Positions 18,029 to 26,754 of a stretch of DNA of 64,000 bases are shown piece by piece. The translations under genes were made by a program, and so were the position numbers. The stretch is from NCBI GenBank assembly GCA_024398495.1, contig JAKSJA010000005.1, forward strand, positions 1 to 64,000, read 5' to 3'. Position 1 is the first letter of the stretch. Every line of letters starts with the position of its first letter. The notes beneath the pieces were generated by a model. The model saw only the letters and a program-made list of their open reading frames with translations. It was not told the origin of the DNA and searched no databases. The DNA is from Bacteroidaceae bacterium. GTDB taxonomy: Bacteria; Bacteroidota; Bacteroidia; Bacteroidales; Bacteroidaceae.

Positions 18029-19067
18029 TGTATCTTTCCCATCCTTGATTTCCCATCCAGAATCTCAGTCGTTAAAGGGAGTTCTTATTCTTTTGATTGT
18101 GTTTTGTCATAATTCTCTGACTAACACCGATATGATTACAGGAGAATATCTGTTTCATAGAAGGTATATTTATCTTTTTCATGTTGCTTGTTTTTTTATA
18201 CTACCAATAATTTATGGATATAATTTTTGTGGTGAAAGGGCTTGGGTGAAAAATATATTATTTGATGTAAGAAAAAATTTTATCAGATGTTGGATACCTT
18301 ATACGTGGTTTTTTGTGTTTTTTATATTATTGGGATTATTACAACATCGTGATATGAGTGTTTTCTCATTGATACATGCATATTTTCTGGGTTCTGTGAC
18401 CCCAATGTCAAATGTTTTAGGAGTACATTTTTTATGGTTTTTACCTTCAATGTTTGCCTTGTTGTTTTGGAAAAGTGTATGGTATAATTCAAACTTTACA
18501 ACTCAAAGTATAATAATTATGATGGGTGTTTTCTTGTTTGTTCAAGATGCGTTTCGCCCATTTAATGCATTAAATATATGGGATAGAGTGCCATTTTCGT
18601 TAATGCAGGGTATTAAGTATTTGGTTATAGCATTGATTGTACGTTTCTTTCTGGAGCATTTTACCATCCGGCAAGGTTTAATAGTAAGTTTATCACTTGT
18701 ATTATTATTGACGGTATGGTTTATATTAGATGAAAAAGTTCCAGATATAGAAAAATACACACAAGTTACGGCAAGAATGTGGCTGATGCCTATTGCTGTT
18801 TTCCCTTTGCTATATTATTCAAGGAAATTCTTTATGAAATCGAAACTTTTGATTTTTCTCGGACGCTACTCATTGTATATATATTTATTCCATGTATTTG
18901 TTTATAATATAGTCAATCCATTGGCTCTTTGTTGTTTTCAGAGAAGTTATGTTATGGGATGTATTACATTTCTTATAACATTGTCAATAAGTGTATTATT
19001 ATCATATAGCATCAGTCGGATAGCATGGCTGAAAAAAATCTTTTTTCCTCAAATCAAAACTATATAA
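18015..19067 (+). CDS. Acyltransferase-3 family membrane protein (third of three)
   Basis: 350 residues, about ten hydrophobic segments. SLKGVLILLIVFCHNSL holds the family histidine; FHVACFFILPIIYGYNF and the VRKNFIRCWIPYTWFF loop follow, and the last third includes IFLGRYSLYIYLFHVFVYNI, another typical block. It overlaps the SGNH gene by 14 nt, indicating tight translational coupling. Substrate not predictable. Confidence 0.83.
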   Translation: MAKSNVSFPSLISHPESQSLKGVLILLIVFCHNSLTNTDMITGEYLFHRRYIYLFHVACFFILPIIYGYNFCGERAWVKNILFDVRKNFIRCWIPYTWFFVFFILLGLLQHRDMSVFSLIHAYFLGSVTPMSNVLGVHFLWFLPSMFALLFWKSVWYNSNFTTQSIIIMMGVFLFVQDAFRPFNALNIWDRVPFSLMQGIKYLVIALIVRFFLEHFTIRQGLIVSLSLVLLLTVWFILDEKVPDIEKYTQVTARMWLMPIAVFPLLYYSRKFFMKSKLLIFLGRYSLYIYLFHVFVYNIVNPLALCCFQRSYVMGCITFLITLSISVLLSYSISRIAWLKKIFFPQIKTI

Positions 19068-19068
19068 A

Positions 19069-19995
19069 ATGTTTACAGTTGTTATCCCTCTGTATAATAA
19101 AGAACATAGTATTGCTCATACCTTAAAAGGCGTGTTGGCACAAACTTTTCAAGACTTTGAAATTGTTATAGTAGATGACGGAAGCACAGATAATAGTGCC
19201 AATGTAGTTAAACAATTCACAGATGAAAGGATACATCTGATACATCAAGAAAATGCAGGAGTGAGTGCCGCTCGCAATAAGGGCATTGCAGAAGCGAAAG
19301 GGGAATACATCGCATTTCTTGATGCAGATGATGAATGGTTGCCAAATCATTTGGAAGAGTTGAATAATTTGATTGTAGAATTTCCACAATGTAAGGCTCG
19401 CTGTACATCATACATGAATAATCTTGCAGGTAATGAATCTAGGGTTATTTTGAATAAGATGCTATTTTCTTCTGGTAAAGGAATATTGACCAATTATTTT
19501 GAAGTTGCAAGTTGTTCCCATCCACCAATTTGGACGAGTGCAGTTTGTGCAGATAAAGATTTGTTGTTACAAATTGGAGGTTTTCCTGTTGGTGTAACTA
19601 ATGGTGAGGATTTGTTGACATGGGCCAGAATTGTTATTAATACTGATGCCGCATTTTCTTGGAGAGCCACAGCAATTTATATGTTAGGTGAGGGATATGA
19701 CTATACTAATCTTCCACCTCGAGATTATGATAATGATGATCCTGTTGGAAAGGGATTGATTGCATTGTTAAATCAAAAATATGACCGTAAAAAAGAACTA
19801 CGACATTATATTGGACGTTTCTATAAAATGAAAGCGAGTGTCTATTTACGTTATGGCGAACATGGAAAATCGATAGTTAATTGTTTAAAATCATTTTATT
19901 ATCGTCCATTAGCATTGGAATCATACATCATATTATTGATGGCAGTGATGCCTATGTTTATTGTCAGAAAAATTATTAAAATGCATAAATATTAA
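19069..19995 (+). CDS. Glycosyltransferase family 2
   Basis: 308 residues, GT-A fold. FTVVIPLYNKEHSIAHTLKG, IVIVDDGSTDNS, HQENAGVSAARNKGIAEAKG and IAFLDADDEWLPNHLEEL are canonical GT2 blocks with DADD as the metal-binding motif. The C-terminal third (GGFPVGVTNGEDLLTWARI) is the acceptor-side segment with the catalytic acid in GED. It is expected to add one sugar to the repeat unit on the cytoplasmic side. Begins one base after the previous stop. Confidence 0.9.
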   Translation: MFTVVIPLYNKEHSIAHTLKGVLAQTFQDFEIVIVDDGSTDNSANVVKQFTDERIHLIHQENAGVSAARNKGIAEAKGEYIAFLDADDEWLPNHLEELNNLIVEFPQCKARCTSYMNNLAGNESRVILNKMLFSSGKGILTNYFEVASCSHPPIWTSAVCADKDLLLQIGGFPVGVTNGEDLLTWARIVINTDAAFSWRATAIYMLGEGYDYTNLPPRDYDNDDPVGKGLIALLNQKYDRKKELRHYIGRFYKMKASVYLRYGEHGKSIVNCLKSFYYRPLALESYIILLMAVMPMFIVRKIIKMHKY

Positions 19996-19999
19996 TAAA

Positions 20000-20515
20000 A
20001 TGAAACGAATATTATATTACGTTATAAGATATTTTGCGTTTTTTTCGCGTTTGTTCAGTTCTCGATTGTATATGAACTGTATGTTGATTTCATTATCACT
20101 TATTGGAGTAAAAATTGAAGGACGTCCCGAATATATTGATTATAGCGCAGATATTGATGCCTCGGGGGGCGTTTGGTTAGGAGAACAGGTTGTAATATCG
20201 AAACATGTCATTATTTTGTCGCATGATTGGGCTTTTTTGCGAGGCTTACGTGCTGTAGATGGTGTAGGTAACGTATCTTTTGATGACTTCCTTTATAAAA
20301 GAGTCTTCATAGGAAAACAAACTTTTATTGGTGCAGGTGCCATTATTTTGCCAGGAACAACAATCGGAAATTTTTGTATTATTGGTGCTGGGGCAGTAGT
20401 AAAAGGTGATATCCCAGATTATTCTGTTGTTATTGGAAACCCGAGTAAGATAATATGTGATACACGACGATATGGGGAGAAGTTTATACAAACAAATGCT
20501 ACTTTTCATTGTTGA
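20000..20515 (+). CDS. Hexapeptide-repeat O-acetyltransferase
   Basis: About 171 residues, left-handed beta-helix acyltransferase of the WbbJ/maltose acetyltransferase type. Repeated hexapeptides (IDYSADIDASGGVWLGEQVVI, then VFIGKQTFIGAGAIILPGTTIGNFCIIGAGAVV) are split by a loop with the conserved His in ILSHDW; GNPSKII ends the fold. It uses acetyl-CoA to acetylate a sugar in the cytoplasm. The start is taken at ATG 20000 (MKRILYYVI), just after the GT2 stop; the longer frame from 19961 lies inside the previous gene. Confidence 0.87.
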   Translation: MKRILYYVIRYFAFFSRLFSSRLYMNCMLISLSLIGVKIEGRPEYIDYSADIDASGGVWLGEQVVISKHVIILSHDWAFLRGLRAVDGVGNVSFDDFLYKRVFIGKQTFIGAGAIILPGTTIGNFCIIGAGAVVKGDIPDYSVVIGNPSKIICDTRRYGEKFIQTNATFHC

Positions 20516-20543
20516 CAATAATTTATCATACACATTTGAATGA

Positions 20544-21677
20544 ATGAATAAATCTTGGACTATCAATATTTTAATGGTTTGTCCTCTCCCTCCTCCTGTA
20601 CATGGGTCGAGTATGGTAAGCAATTATATTAAAGACAGTACTGTAATAAATAAGGAGTTCTGTCTTGATTTTGTGAACTTATCCACATCTCGCAAAATGT
20701 CGGAAATAGGTAAGTTCTCTATTGTTAAGGTTTTGCGATTTTTTACGTCATATCTATTCTTGTTGTGGAAACTGACGACTCATAGATATGATTTGGTATA
20801 TCTGGCGACAACAGTTCATGGCGTTGGCTTTTTAAAGGATTTTCCTTATATGTTGATGGCAAGGTTGTTTTGCAGGCATCGTGTAATTCATCAGCATAAC
20901 AAGGGTATGGCAAATTGTGTTGACAAGTCATTATATCGTTGTTTGTTGAAATGGGCATATAAAGATGCGAATGTCATGCTATTGTCAGATAGATTATATG
21001 AGGATATTCGTTCCATTGTTTCTTCTGACAAAATAATGATATGTCCAAACGGATTGCCACCTATTGATGACAAAAATGTGATTGAGAAAAAATATACGGA
21101 CAAGCCAAGTTTATTGTATTTAAGTAATTTAATCCCAAGTAAGGGAATTTTTATTTTATTAGATGCCTGTAAGGTCTTAAAAGAGCGAGGGTATAGGTTT
21201 TCTTGTAATTTCGTTGGTGGAGAAACAAAAGAAGTGACAAGAGATATATTTGAAAATGAAATCTCTCAAAGAGATATACAAGATTTTGTACATTATATCG
21301 GACCTAAATATGGTAATGAAAAAGAGAAATATTGGGATTGTGCAGATATATTTGTTTTTCCGACATACTACTATAATGAGTGCTTCCCATTGGTAATATT
21401 AGAAGCGATGCAACATAGTGTACCAATTGTGTCCTCCAATGAAGGAGGCATCGCAGATATCATTCAAGATGGATTAAATGGATATATTATTAATACTGAT
21501 GCTCTAATTGATAAAAAATCTGCTGGTACTGCTTTGGCTGATAAATTGGAAGTATTATTGAAAGATGCTTCTCTGCGTGAGCAGATGGGAAGACGCTCTC
21601 GGGAATTGTATGAAGAAAAGTTTACATTACAAAAATTCGAAGAAAGATTTGTGGAGTGTATTAAACAATGTCTGTAA
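20544..21677 (+). CDS. Glycosyltransferase family 4
   Basis: 377 residues, GT-B fold. N-terminal ILMVCPLPPPVHGSSMVSNYI is a common start in capsule GT4 proteins; the C-terminal domain shows LLYLSNLIPSKGIFILLDACKVL, CADIFVFPTYYYNECFPLVILEAM (donor-binding E-x7-E) and VPIVSSNEGGIADIIQDG. A helical stretch RVIHQHNKGM has a histidine in the acceptor site. It is expected to build the repeat unit on the lipid carrier. Its last codons overlap the next gene by 10 nt. Confidence 0.9.
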   Translation: MNKSWTINILMVCPLPPPVHGSSMVSNYIKDSTVINKEFCLDFVNLSTSRKMSEIGKFSIVKVLRFFTSYLFLLWKLTTHRYDLVYLATTVHGVGFLKDFPYMLMARLFCRHRVIHQHNKGMANCVDKSLYRCLLKWAYKDANVMLLSDRLYEDIRSIVSSDKIMICPNGLPPIDDKNVIEKKYTDKPSLLYLSNLIPSKGIFILLDACKVLKERGYRFSCNFVGGETKEVTRDIFENEISQRDIQDFVHYIGPKYGNEKEKYWDCADIFVFPTYYYNECFPLVILEAMQHSVPIVSSNEGGIADIIQDGLNGYIINTDALIDKKSAGTALADKLEVLLKDASLREQMGRRSRELYEEKFTLQKFEERFVECIKQCL

Positions 21678-22771
21678 TAAAAGAAAAAATATCAACATTA
21701 TTCTTTGAACTTATCCAAGTTGCTTTTGCGAATAAAGATACTCTGACAGTTGTGCCTTCTGGAAAAGAATGGGCGGCCTTGTATCAGTTGGCTAAGGAGC
21801 AATCATTGATTGGAATATGCTTTTATGGGATACAACGTTTGCCAGAAGGACAGAGACCTGAAGAAGGTTTATATTTCAAATGGATGGGTACTGCTGCAAA
21901 AATACAGCAGAGAAACGAATTCTTGAATGAAGAATGTGTGCGTCTCCAGTCGCATTTTATGGAAGCTGGTTTTAATACCGTTGTCCTGAAAGGACAAGGT
22001 CTATTGCCATATTATGGAAATTTGGGCGGATTCCGCCAGACGGGGGATATTGATCTCTGGATAGATGGGGATACAAATGCAATAGAGGATTATGTTCGTT
22101 CTCATTTTGAGAAATATTACATTACAAAGGCTCACATTGAAATAGAGTTGCACGATGAGATAACAGTAGAATTACATATTCATCCTGCAATGTTGCGTTG
22201 CCCATGGTTGAACAGTAGATTGCAAAATTGGTTCGTGAATAATAAGTCGAAAATCAATGCCGTAGAGATAGATAATCATTCATTTACTACTGCATCAACA
22301 GAATTTAACCTTGTTTTTCTGTTGGTGCACCTTTATCACCATGTTCTTATGGAGGGTGTTGGCTTGCGACAGTTTATGGATTATTACTTCGTCCTGAAAT
22401 CAATAGAAAAGCAAGATTCTTCAATGAAGCACTCTTTTGTCAATATCATTGATTCTTTGGGAATGCATAAATTTGCTCAGGGTGTAATGTGGATTATGCA
22501 TGACATCTTTGCTTTGGAGAAGGATAAGCTATTGATGGATGAAGATGGGAAAGTGGGAATTTTATTACTAAGAGAGGCTTTGATTGGTGGCAATTTTGGT
22601 AAGTATGATAAAAGAGACTCTTTTGTGGCGTCGTCCAATCCTATTGCACGCGTCATAGGTGGCATTAAGCGAAATGTACGTTTTTTCAGTATTGCCCCAG
22701 CAATTGTAATTTGTAATCCTTTTTGGCGTCTATGGCATTTCTGCTGGATGAAGGTGAGGGGATATAGATAA
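21668..22771 (+). CDS. Nucleotidyltransferase-fold protein (NTP_transf_5 type)
   Basis: 367 residues. The signature TVVLKGQGLLPYYGNLGGFRQ then TGDIDLWID matches the uncharacterised nucleotidyltransferase family found in Bacteroidales surface-polysaccharide loci; the GDIDLW acidic pair would bind metal. A histidine-rich helix LVHLYHHVLMEGVGLRQFMDYY follows. Role unknown: possibly transfer of a nucleotide or phosphate group during polymer assembly or control. It overlaps the previous gene by 10 nt and precedes the WecG-like gene by 10 nt. Confidence 0.75.
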   Translation: MSVIKEKISTLFFELIQVAFANKDTLTVVPSGKEWAALYQLAKEQSLIGICFYGIQRLPEGQRPEEGLYFKWMGTAAKIQQRNEFLNEECVRLQSHFMEAGFNTVVLKGQGLLPYYGNLGGFRQTGDIDLWIDGDTNAIEDYVRSHFEKYYITKAHIEIELHDEITVELHIHPAMLRCPWLNSRLQNWFVNNKSKINAVEIDNHSFTTASTEFNLVFLLVHLYHHVLMEGVGLRQFMDYYFVLKSIEKQDSSMKHSFVNIIDSLGMHKFAQGVMWIMHDIFALEKDKLLMDEDGKVGILLLREALIGGNFGKYDKRDSFVASSNPIARVIGGIKRNVRFFSIAPAIVICNPFWRLWHFCWMKVRGYR

Positions 22772-22781
22772 TATTCAATAG

Positions 22782-23519
22782 ATGAAAATATATAACATAG
22801 AAATAGAGTTCAACCATAATGTCTTTCGGCAGAAGATTGTTGATGCAATTGTTGGCAAAAAACCTGGATATGTGTGCATCGTCGATGCAAATGTATTGGC
22901 TATCACAAATGTGGATAAGGAATATGCTCAGATTGTACGTGACAGTATGGTGAATACATGTGACGGTAGTTCTTTGGCAACGTTTGCCAATAAGATATAT
23001 CATCTTGACGTGTCTCCGTTTACAGGACCAGAGATATTTGCGGAATTCATTCAAAAACCTTACCGTCAGTTGTTATTGGGAAATAGGGAGGAAACAGTAG
23101 ATTTGATCCGCCAGAAAATGCGTGTGCAGGGGATAGATGATGAAAATCTGTTGTATATGCCACTGCCATTCTGTGATGTGAATGAATTCGACTATTCTGG
23201 TATTGCTGAAGCTATTAACAAATTGAATGTGGATGTTGTGTGGATAAGTCTTGGGGCGCCGAAGCAGGAACGTTTCATGGCAAATATTCTTCCATATATG
23301 AAACAGGGGGTAATGTTTGGCATAGGTGCCGCATTCAATTATTATATAGGTCGTAATCGTGAATCTGTACGTATCGGTATCTTCCGTTTTAATTGGTTGG
23401 AACGATTTATCCGTGAGCCAAAGAAGCAAGGACGGAGGTTAAGTAAAATACTTGTCAATTACCCAAGCATTCTCATCAGGGAGTGGAAGAAAAGCCGAAA
23501 GAAGAGTTTGTGTAGTTGA
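22782..23519 (+). CDS. WecG/TagA/CpsF-family glycosyltransferase
   Basis: 245 residues. Seen: VDANVLAITNVDKEYAQIV, NTCDGSSLATFA (catalytic Asp region), VVWISLGAPKQERFMANIL and MFGIGAAFNYYIGRNRESV, all diagnostic of the family. Members add N-acetylmannosamine or its uronic acid to GlcNAc-diphospho-undecaprenol. As wecB opens the locus and no UDP-ManNAc dehydrogenase is seen in the window, ManNAc is the more likely donor (inference). It is the last plus-strand gene of the locus; the next gene converges with only 3 nt between stops. Confidence 0.9.
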   Translation: MKIYNIEIEFNHNVFRQKIVDAIVGKKPGYVCIVDANVLAITNVDKEYAQIVRDSMVNTCDGSSLATFANKIYHLDVSPFTGPEIFAEFIQKPYRQLLLGNREETVDLIRQKMRVQGIDDENLLYMPLPFCDVNEFDYSGIAEAINKLNVDVVWISLGAPKQERFMANILPYMKQGVMFGIGAAFNYYIGRNRESVRIGIFRFNWLERFIREPKKQGRRLSKILVNYPSILIREWKKSRKKSLCS

Positions 23520-23522
23520 TAT

Positions 23523-24542
23523 CTATCTTATTGTAGAGCGGATATCACTGAAAAGGTGTTCTCTTTTTATGTGGTATCTATAGACAATAGAGCAATGGGC
23601 GGTCAGAGGACTGCCTTTTTTGTTTTCTTGAATACGCTGACGTTCACCAACGTATTCTTTTCTCATCTGCCTGAAAGCTTTGCGTGCCTTATAAATAGCC
23701 TTGAAATCGCCATACTTTCCATGCTGTAACAATGTCTGCCATGCTGCAAGATAGTCAAGAAACCATCTTGCTATCATAACCTTATGCAGTCGTTCTTTTG
23801 GTAGATTCTTATATAGCATCAGCAGATTATTGCGGAAATTGAGAAATGTCTTGCGAGGATTACCTTTACCTAATGTTGCCCCGCCGACATGATAAACGGT
23901 ACTGGTTGGTATGTAAAAAATAGTTTTACCTGCAAGGCTCAGTCGCCAACATAAGTCAATTTCTTCGTTATGTGCAAAAAAGTTACCGTCGAGTCCTCCT
24001 TCGTTACGGTAGTCTGTCATCCTCACCATCATCGCTGCACCTGATGCCCAAGTTATCTGGCAGATGTCGTCATATTGTCCTTTGTCGCTTTCTATGGTGT
24101 CGAAGATTCTTCCTCTACAAAATGGATAGCCATATTTGTCAATAAATCCTCCTGCTGCACCTGCATATTCAAATTTATCTCTGTCTTTTATGGATTTGAT
24201 TTTTGGTTGACATGCTGCACAGTCTGGATTCTCTTCCATGAAATCTTCTAACGGTCTTAACCAATTATCTGTTACTTCGATGTCAGAATTGAGCAATACT
24301 GCGTATTCCGTTGAGATTTTGCGAAGTGCATAATTATATCCTTGTGCAAATCCATAGTTTTGTTCAAGATTGATAACCTTTATCTGTGGAAAGTCTGTTT
24401 GTAGCATCTCTACACTGCCATCAGTGGAGGCATTGTCTGCAACCCACAATTCTGCATTCGGTGTGTATTGTATGAGGGTAGGGAGATACTCTTTCATCAT
24501 CTCCTTGCCATTGTAATTTAGTATGACAACAGATGTCTTCAT
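23523..24542 (-). CDS. Glycosyltransferase family 2
   Basis: 339 residues with the GT2 rhamnosyltransferase-like layout: TSVVILNYNGKEMM, VADNASTDGSVEMLQ, LEQNYGFAQGYNYALR, VLLNSDIEVTDNWL, ITWASGAAMMVRMTDYRNEGG and FFAHNEEIDLCWRLSLAG. It lies convergent to the polysaccharide locus, and its start overlaps the stop of the DUF4861 gene upstream by 4 nt. Codon use and base composition look like the flanking chromosome and not the AT-rich locus, so it may serve another glycan. The final 25 residues do not resemble the family and may be a drifted tail. Confidence 0.87.
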   Translation of the reverse strand: MKTSVVILNYNGKEMMKEYLPTLIQYTPNAELWVADNASTDGSVEMLQTDFPQIKVINLEQNYGFAQGYNYALRKISTEYAVLLNSDIEVTDNWLRPLEDFMEENPDCAACQPKIKSIKDRDKFEYAGAAGGFIDKYGYPFCRGRIFDTIESDKGQYDDICQITWASGAAMMVRMTDYRNEGGLDGNFFAHNEEIDLCWRLSLAGKTIFYIPTSTVYHVGGATLGKGNPRKTFLNFRNNLLMLYKNLPKERLHKVMIARWFLDYLAAWQTLLQHGKYGDFKAIYKARKAFRQMRKEYVGERQRIQENKKGSPLTAHCSIVYRYHIKREHLFSDIRSTIR

Positions 24543-25768
24543 CGCTTACTGACAGACTCCACCTTGGCAGGATTGTCCAATTCTTTTTTCCACTCGGTGA
24601 GATATTTATAGAAATCTTTGTCTGAATGGTAACCGAATGTTTCGTTGTCACTTGCAAAACAGATGTGGTATTTTAATATGTCACCTGTCGGCTTTACCAA
24701 TATAGGGTAATTATCGTTGTCCTTCTGCATTTCCTTTACGAAGTGTGCAGATGGAATATATATGCCAAGTCCTACTGTTTCACGTTTGTGTCCTGCGGAG
24801 TCTTTTTCGCTTACTGGCCAGTCGGTCCCCCAGCATCCGCGCAAACCTTTGCTGTCTGAATACTCTGTGGAGTTTTTGACATTGATGATACCTGTGCATA
24901 AGGTATAGTCATCAGCATTGGCTTCAAATCTTATATCTACATTCACATCCCTATGACCAGCATATAGAGTATAACGTGTCGTCATATCCACAGTCTTTTT
25001 GTTGGCATTGCCTGTATTACATTTGTTGTCAACGACTTCCACTACCGTGCGCAATGGACCTCGTGCAATGATTCTTTCTGTCCTGTGTGCCACTTTGTCA
25101 AGGAATGATGGTTTGCTGCCATCCCATCCGCGTAATGTACCCAATCCTAATGTACTGCCTACCCATAGACAATCATCTCCGAAACCTTGTGCCAGTTCTT
25201 CTTTTGTAGGGTAGAACTGTGTCTGTTTCAGTTCCAGTCCTTTGTTGTACTTTCCATAGATATCCACCGTCTGTCTTTTGTCGAAATAGATGCGATATGC
25301 CACCAATTCGCTTTCAAAAGCAGGTCCATGGTGCTGTAAAAGATTGTATGGGTTTACATCGCCATCCACTGTCAGAGAGGAAATGTAACTTGTCTGCCGT
25401 TTGCCCTTCTCTTTCGGATTGTTGAGCAACATCTCCGCATACACCCTTGAAGGATATTCTCGTGGCGTACCTTCGTCAAGTAATGTAATGTCAAAAGTTT
25501 TCGTTTCTTTTTTATCGAGGTCCGTCAGAAAAACGAGTTCGTCATATTTTGTGTCTTGATTCAGGTCATCCAATTGATATGGTATCTCTACTCCCTTGTA
25601 TGTTACGACAGCGCTCCCCACGGTGTGATTGCTGATATTTAATACGACAGGCACATCAGTACGTGCTTGTTTTAATGTGTTTTCTACGACAACAGATATA
25701 TGTGTGTCAGCAAGACATATACCGCTCTGTATAGCCATGATGGCGATTGCAATAAATCGGGTTTTCAT
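24539..25768 (-). CDS. DUF4861 family secreted protein
   Basis: About 409 residues with a signal peptide (MKTRFIAIAIMAIQSGICLA). The body matches DUF4861 proteins by its N-terminal beta-rich segment (VVVENTLKQARTDVPVVLNI), YELVFLTDL-like stretch and a C-terminal supersandwich-like domain with RGPLRTVVEVV and GIYIPSAHF. These proteins are common in Bacteroidetes polysaccharide-use loci; their activity is not established to my knowledge. Start moved from an upstream TTG to ATG 25768 because the signal peptide begins there. A second DUF4861 gene lies at 26735, with dapA between the two. Confidence 0.78.
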   Translation of the reverse strand: MKTRFIAIAIMAIQSGICLADTHISVVVENTLKQARTDVPVVLNISNHTVGSAVVTYKGVEIPYQLDDLNQDTKYDELVFLTDLDKKETKTFDITLLDEGTPREYPSRVYAEMLLNNPKEKGKRQTSYISSLTVDGDVNPYNLLQHHGPAFESELVAYRIYFDKRQTVDIYGKYNKGLELKQTQFYPTKEELAQGFGDDCLWVGSTLGLGTLRGWDGSKPSFLDKVAHRTERIIARGPLRTVVEVVDNKCNTGNANKKTVDMTTRYTLYAGHRDVNVDIRFEANADDYTLCTGIINVKNSTEYSDSKGLRGCWGTDWPVSEKDSAGHKRETVGLGIYIPSAHFVKEMQKDNDNYPILVKPTGDILKYHICFASDNETFGYHSDKDFYKYLTEWKKELDNPAKVESVSKR

Positions 25769-25796
25769 GTTGTAAATTTTTACGTTGTCAAAAATT

Positions 25797-25850
25797 TTGT
25801 CTACGGTCAACAGTCTACTGTCTACGACTTTTTGCTGTTATCCGTTTACC
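25797..25850. repeat. Short dispersed repeat between DUF4861 and dapA
   Basis: GTCTACGGTCAACAGTCTAC and following bases resemble TTGACCGTTGAC-type runs at 22-58 and 60541-60585. The adjoining TTTTTGCTGTTATCCGTTTAC, read on the minus strand, resembles the 3' end of meaB (41826-41850). Confidence 0.5.
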
Positions 25851-26713
25851 ATTAACTTCTTTATTGATTCTGTTGTTTCTTCGCTTGCAGGAACAAGAGG
25901 AAGTCGCAGACAGTTTTTCAGCATACCTTTTTCAGCCATAAGTGTTTTTATGCCAGCAGGATTCCCGTCGACAAACAGTAGTTGGTATAGTCTTCGATAT
26001 TTTTTTTCCATATCTTCTGCTTGTTGCACCTTTCCTTGTATGGCCATGTGGACGATGTCTGCAAACTCTTTCGTCATCCCATTTGCAATTACGGAGATGA
26101 CACCCTTGCCTCCTTCTTTTATCATCTGCAATGTCAGCATATCATCACCGCTTATTACTTCAAATCCCTTTGGTTTGCCATCTATGATTTGCTTTATTTG
26201 CGCCATGTCGCCGCTCGCCTCTTTTATTGCTACCACGTTTTTACATTCGTGGGCAATACGTAGTGTTGTCTTGGCAGTCATATTTGTTCCTGTACGTCCG
26301 GGAACATTATATAAAACTATCGGTAATGGAGAACTTTCTGCTATGGCTTTGAAGTGCTGATATATTCCTTCCTGTGATGGTTTGTTATAATAAGGTACAA
26401 CACTGAGTACTCCGTCAATACCACTCCAGTCGTTTTCCTGCAGTTCTTTGCATACTGTTGCTGTGCAGTTGCCACCACACCCCATGAGTAACGGTACACG
26501 TCCGCCAACCTGTGTGACGATGAACTCTTTTATCTTCTTCTTTTCATCTTTCGATAGGGTAGGAGTCTCTGCCGTGGTAGCAAGGATGCACAAAAAGTCG
26601 GCACCGTCGGCTATCTGGTGTTCGATGATGTTTTTCAACGCTACATAATCGACCTCACCATCCTGCTTAAATGGTGTGACCAATGCAATACCGAGTCCTT
26701 CAAAGCATTTCAT
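25838..26713 (-). CDS. dapA: 4-hydroxy-tetrahydrodipicolinate synthase
   Basis: About 291 residues, TIM barrel. It condenses pyruvate with aspartate semialdehyde in the first dedicated step of lysine and diaminopimelate synthesis. Seen: ATTAETPTL (Thr pair region), YNVPGRTGTN with Tyr about 135 and Arg about 140, and VAIKEASGD with the Schiff-base Lys about 164. The Arg that holds the aspartate-semialdehyde carboxylate argues for true DapA over a sugar-acid or sialic acid lyase. Start ATG 26713 gives the family length; TTG at 26731 would add six residues. Its position between two DUF4861 genes is unexpected for lysine synthesis. Confidence 0.93.
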   Translation of the reverse strand: MKCFEGLGIALVTPFKQDGEVDYVALKNIIEHQIADGADFLCILATTAETPTLSKDEKKKIKEFIVTQVGGRVPLLMGCGGNCTATVCKELQENDWSGIDGVLSVVPYYNKPSQEGIYQHFKAIAESSPLPIVLYNVPGRTGTNMTAKTTLRIAHECKNVVAIKEASGDMAQIKQIIDGKPKGFEVISGDDMLTLQMIKEGGKGVISVIANGMTKEFADIVHMAIQGKVQQAEDMEKKYRRLYQLLFVDGNPAGIKTLMAEKGMLKNCLRLPLVPASEETTESIKKLMVNG

Positions 26714-26723
26714 ATAAATACTT

Positions 26724-26754
26724 TTTGTCAATTGTCAATTATCAACTATCTTGA
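26724..26754. repeat. TTGATAATTGACAATTGAC-type repeat at a gene 3' end
   Basis: On the minus strand the stretch reads GATAGTTGATAATTGACAAT with a further TTGAC. It gives the last codons (KIVDN-stop) of the DUF4861 gene and runs to the dapA start region. Such simple runs recur at 48368-48412. Confidence 0.55.

Noticed and set aside
23505..23555. Two GATATC palindromes between the convergent genes as a terminator
   Set aside because: The stem is only six bases with a long loop and no T-run; not convincing.
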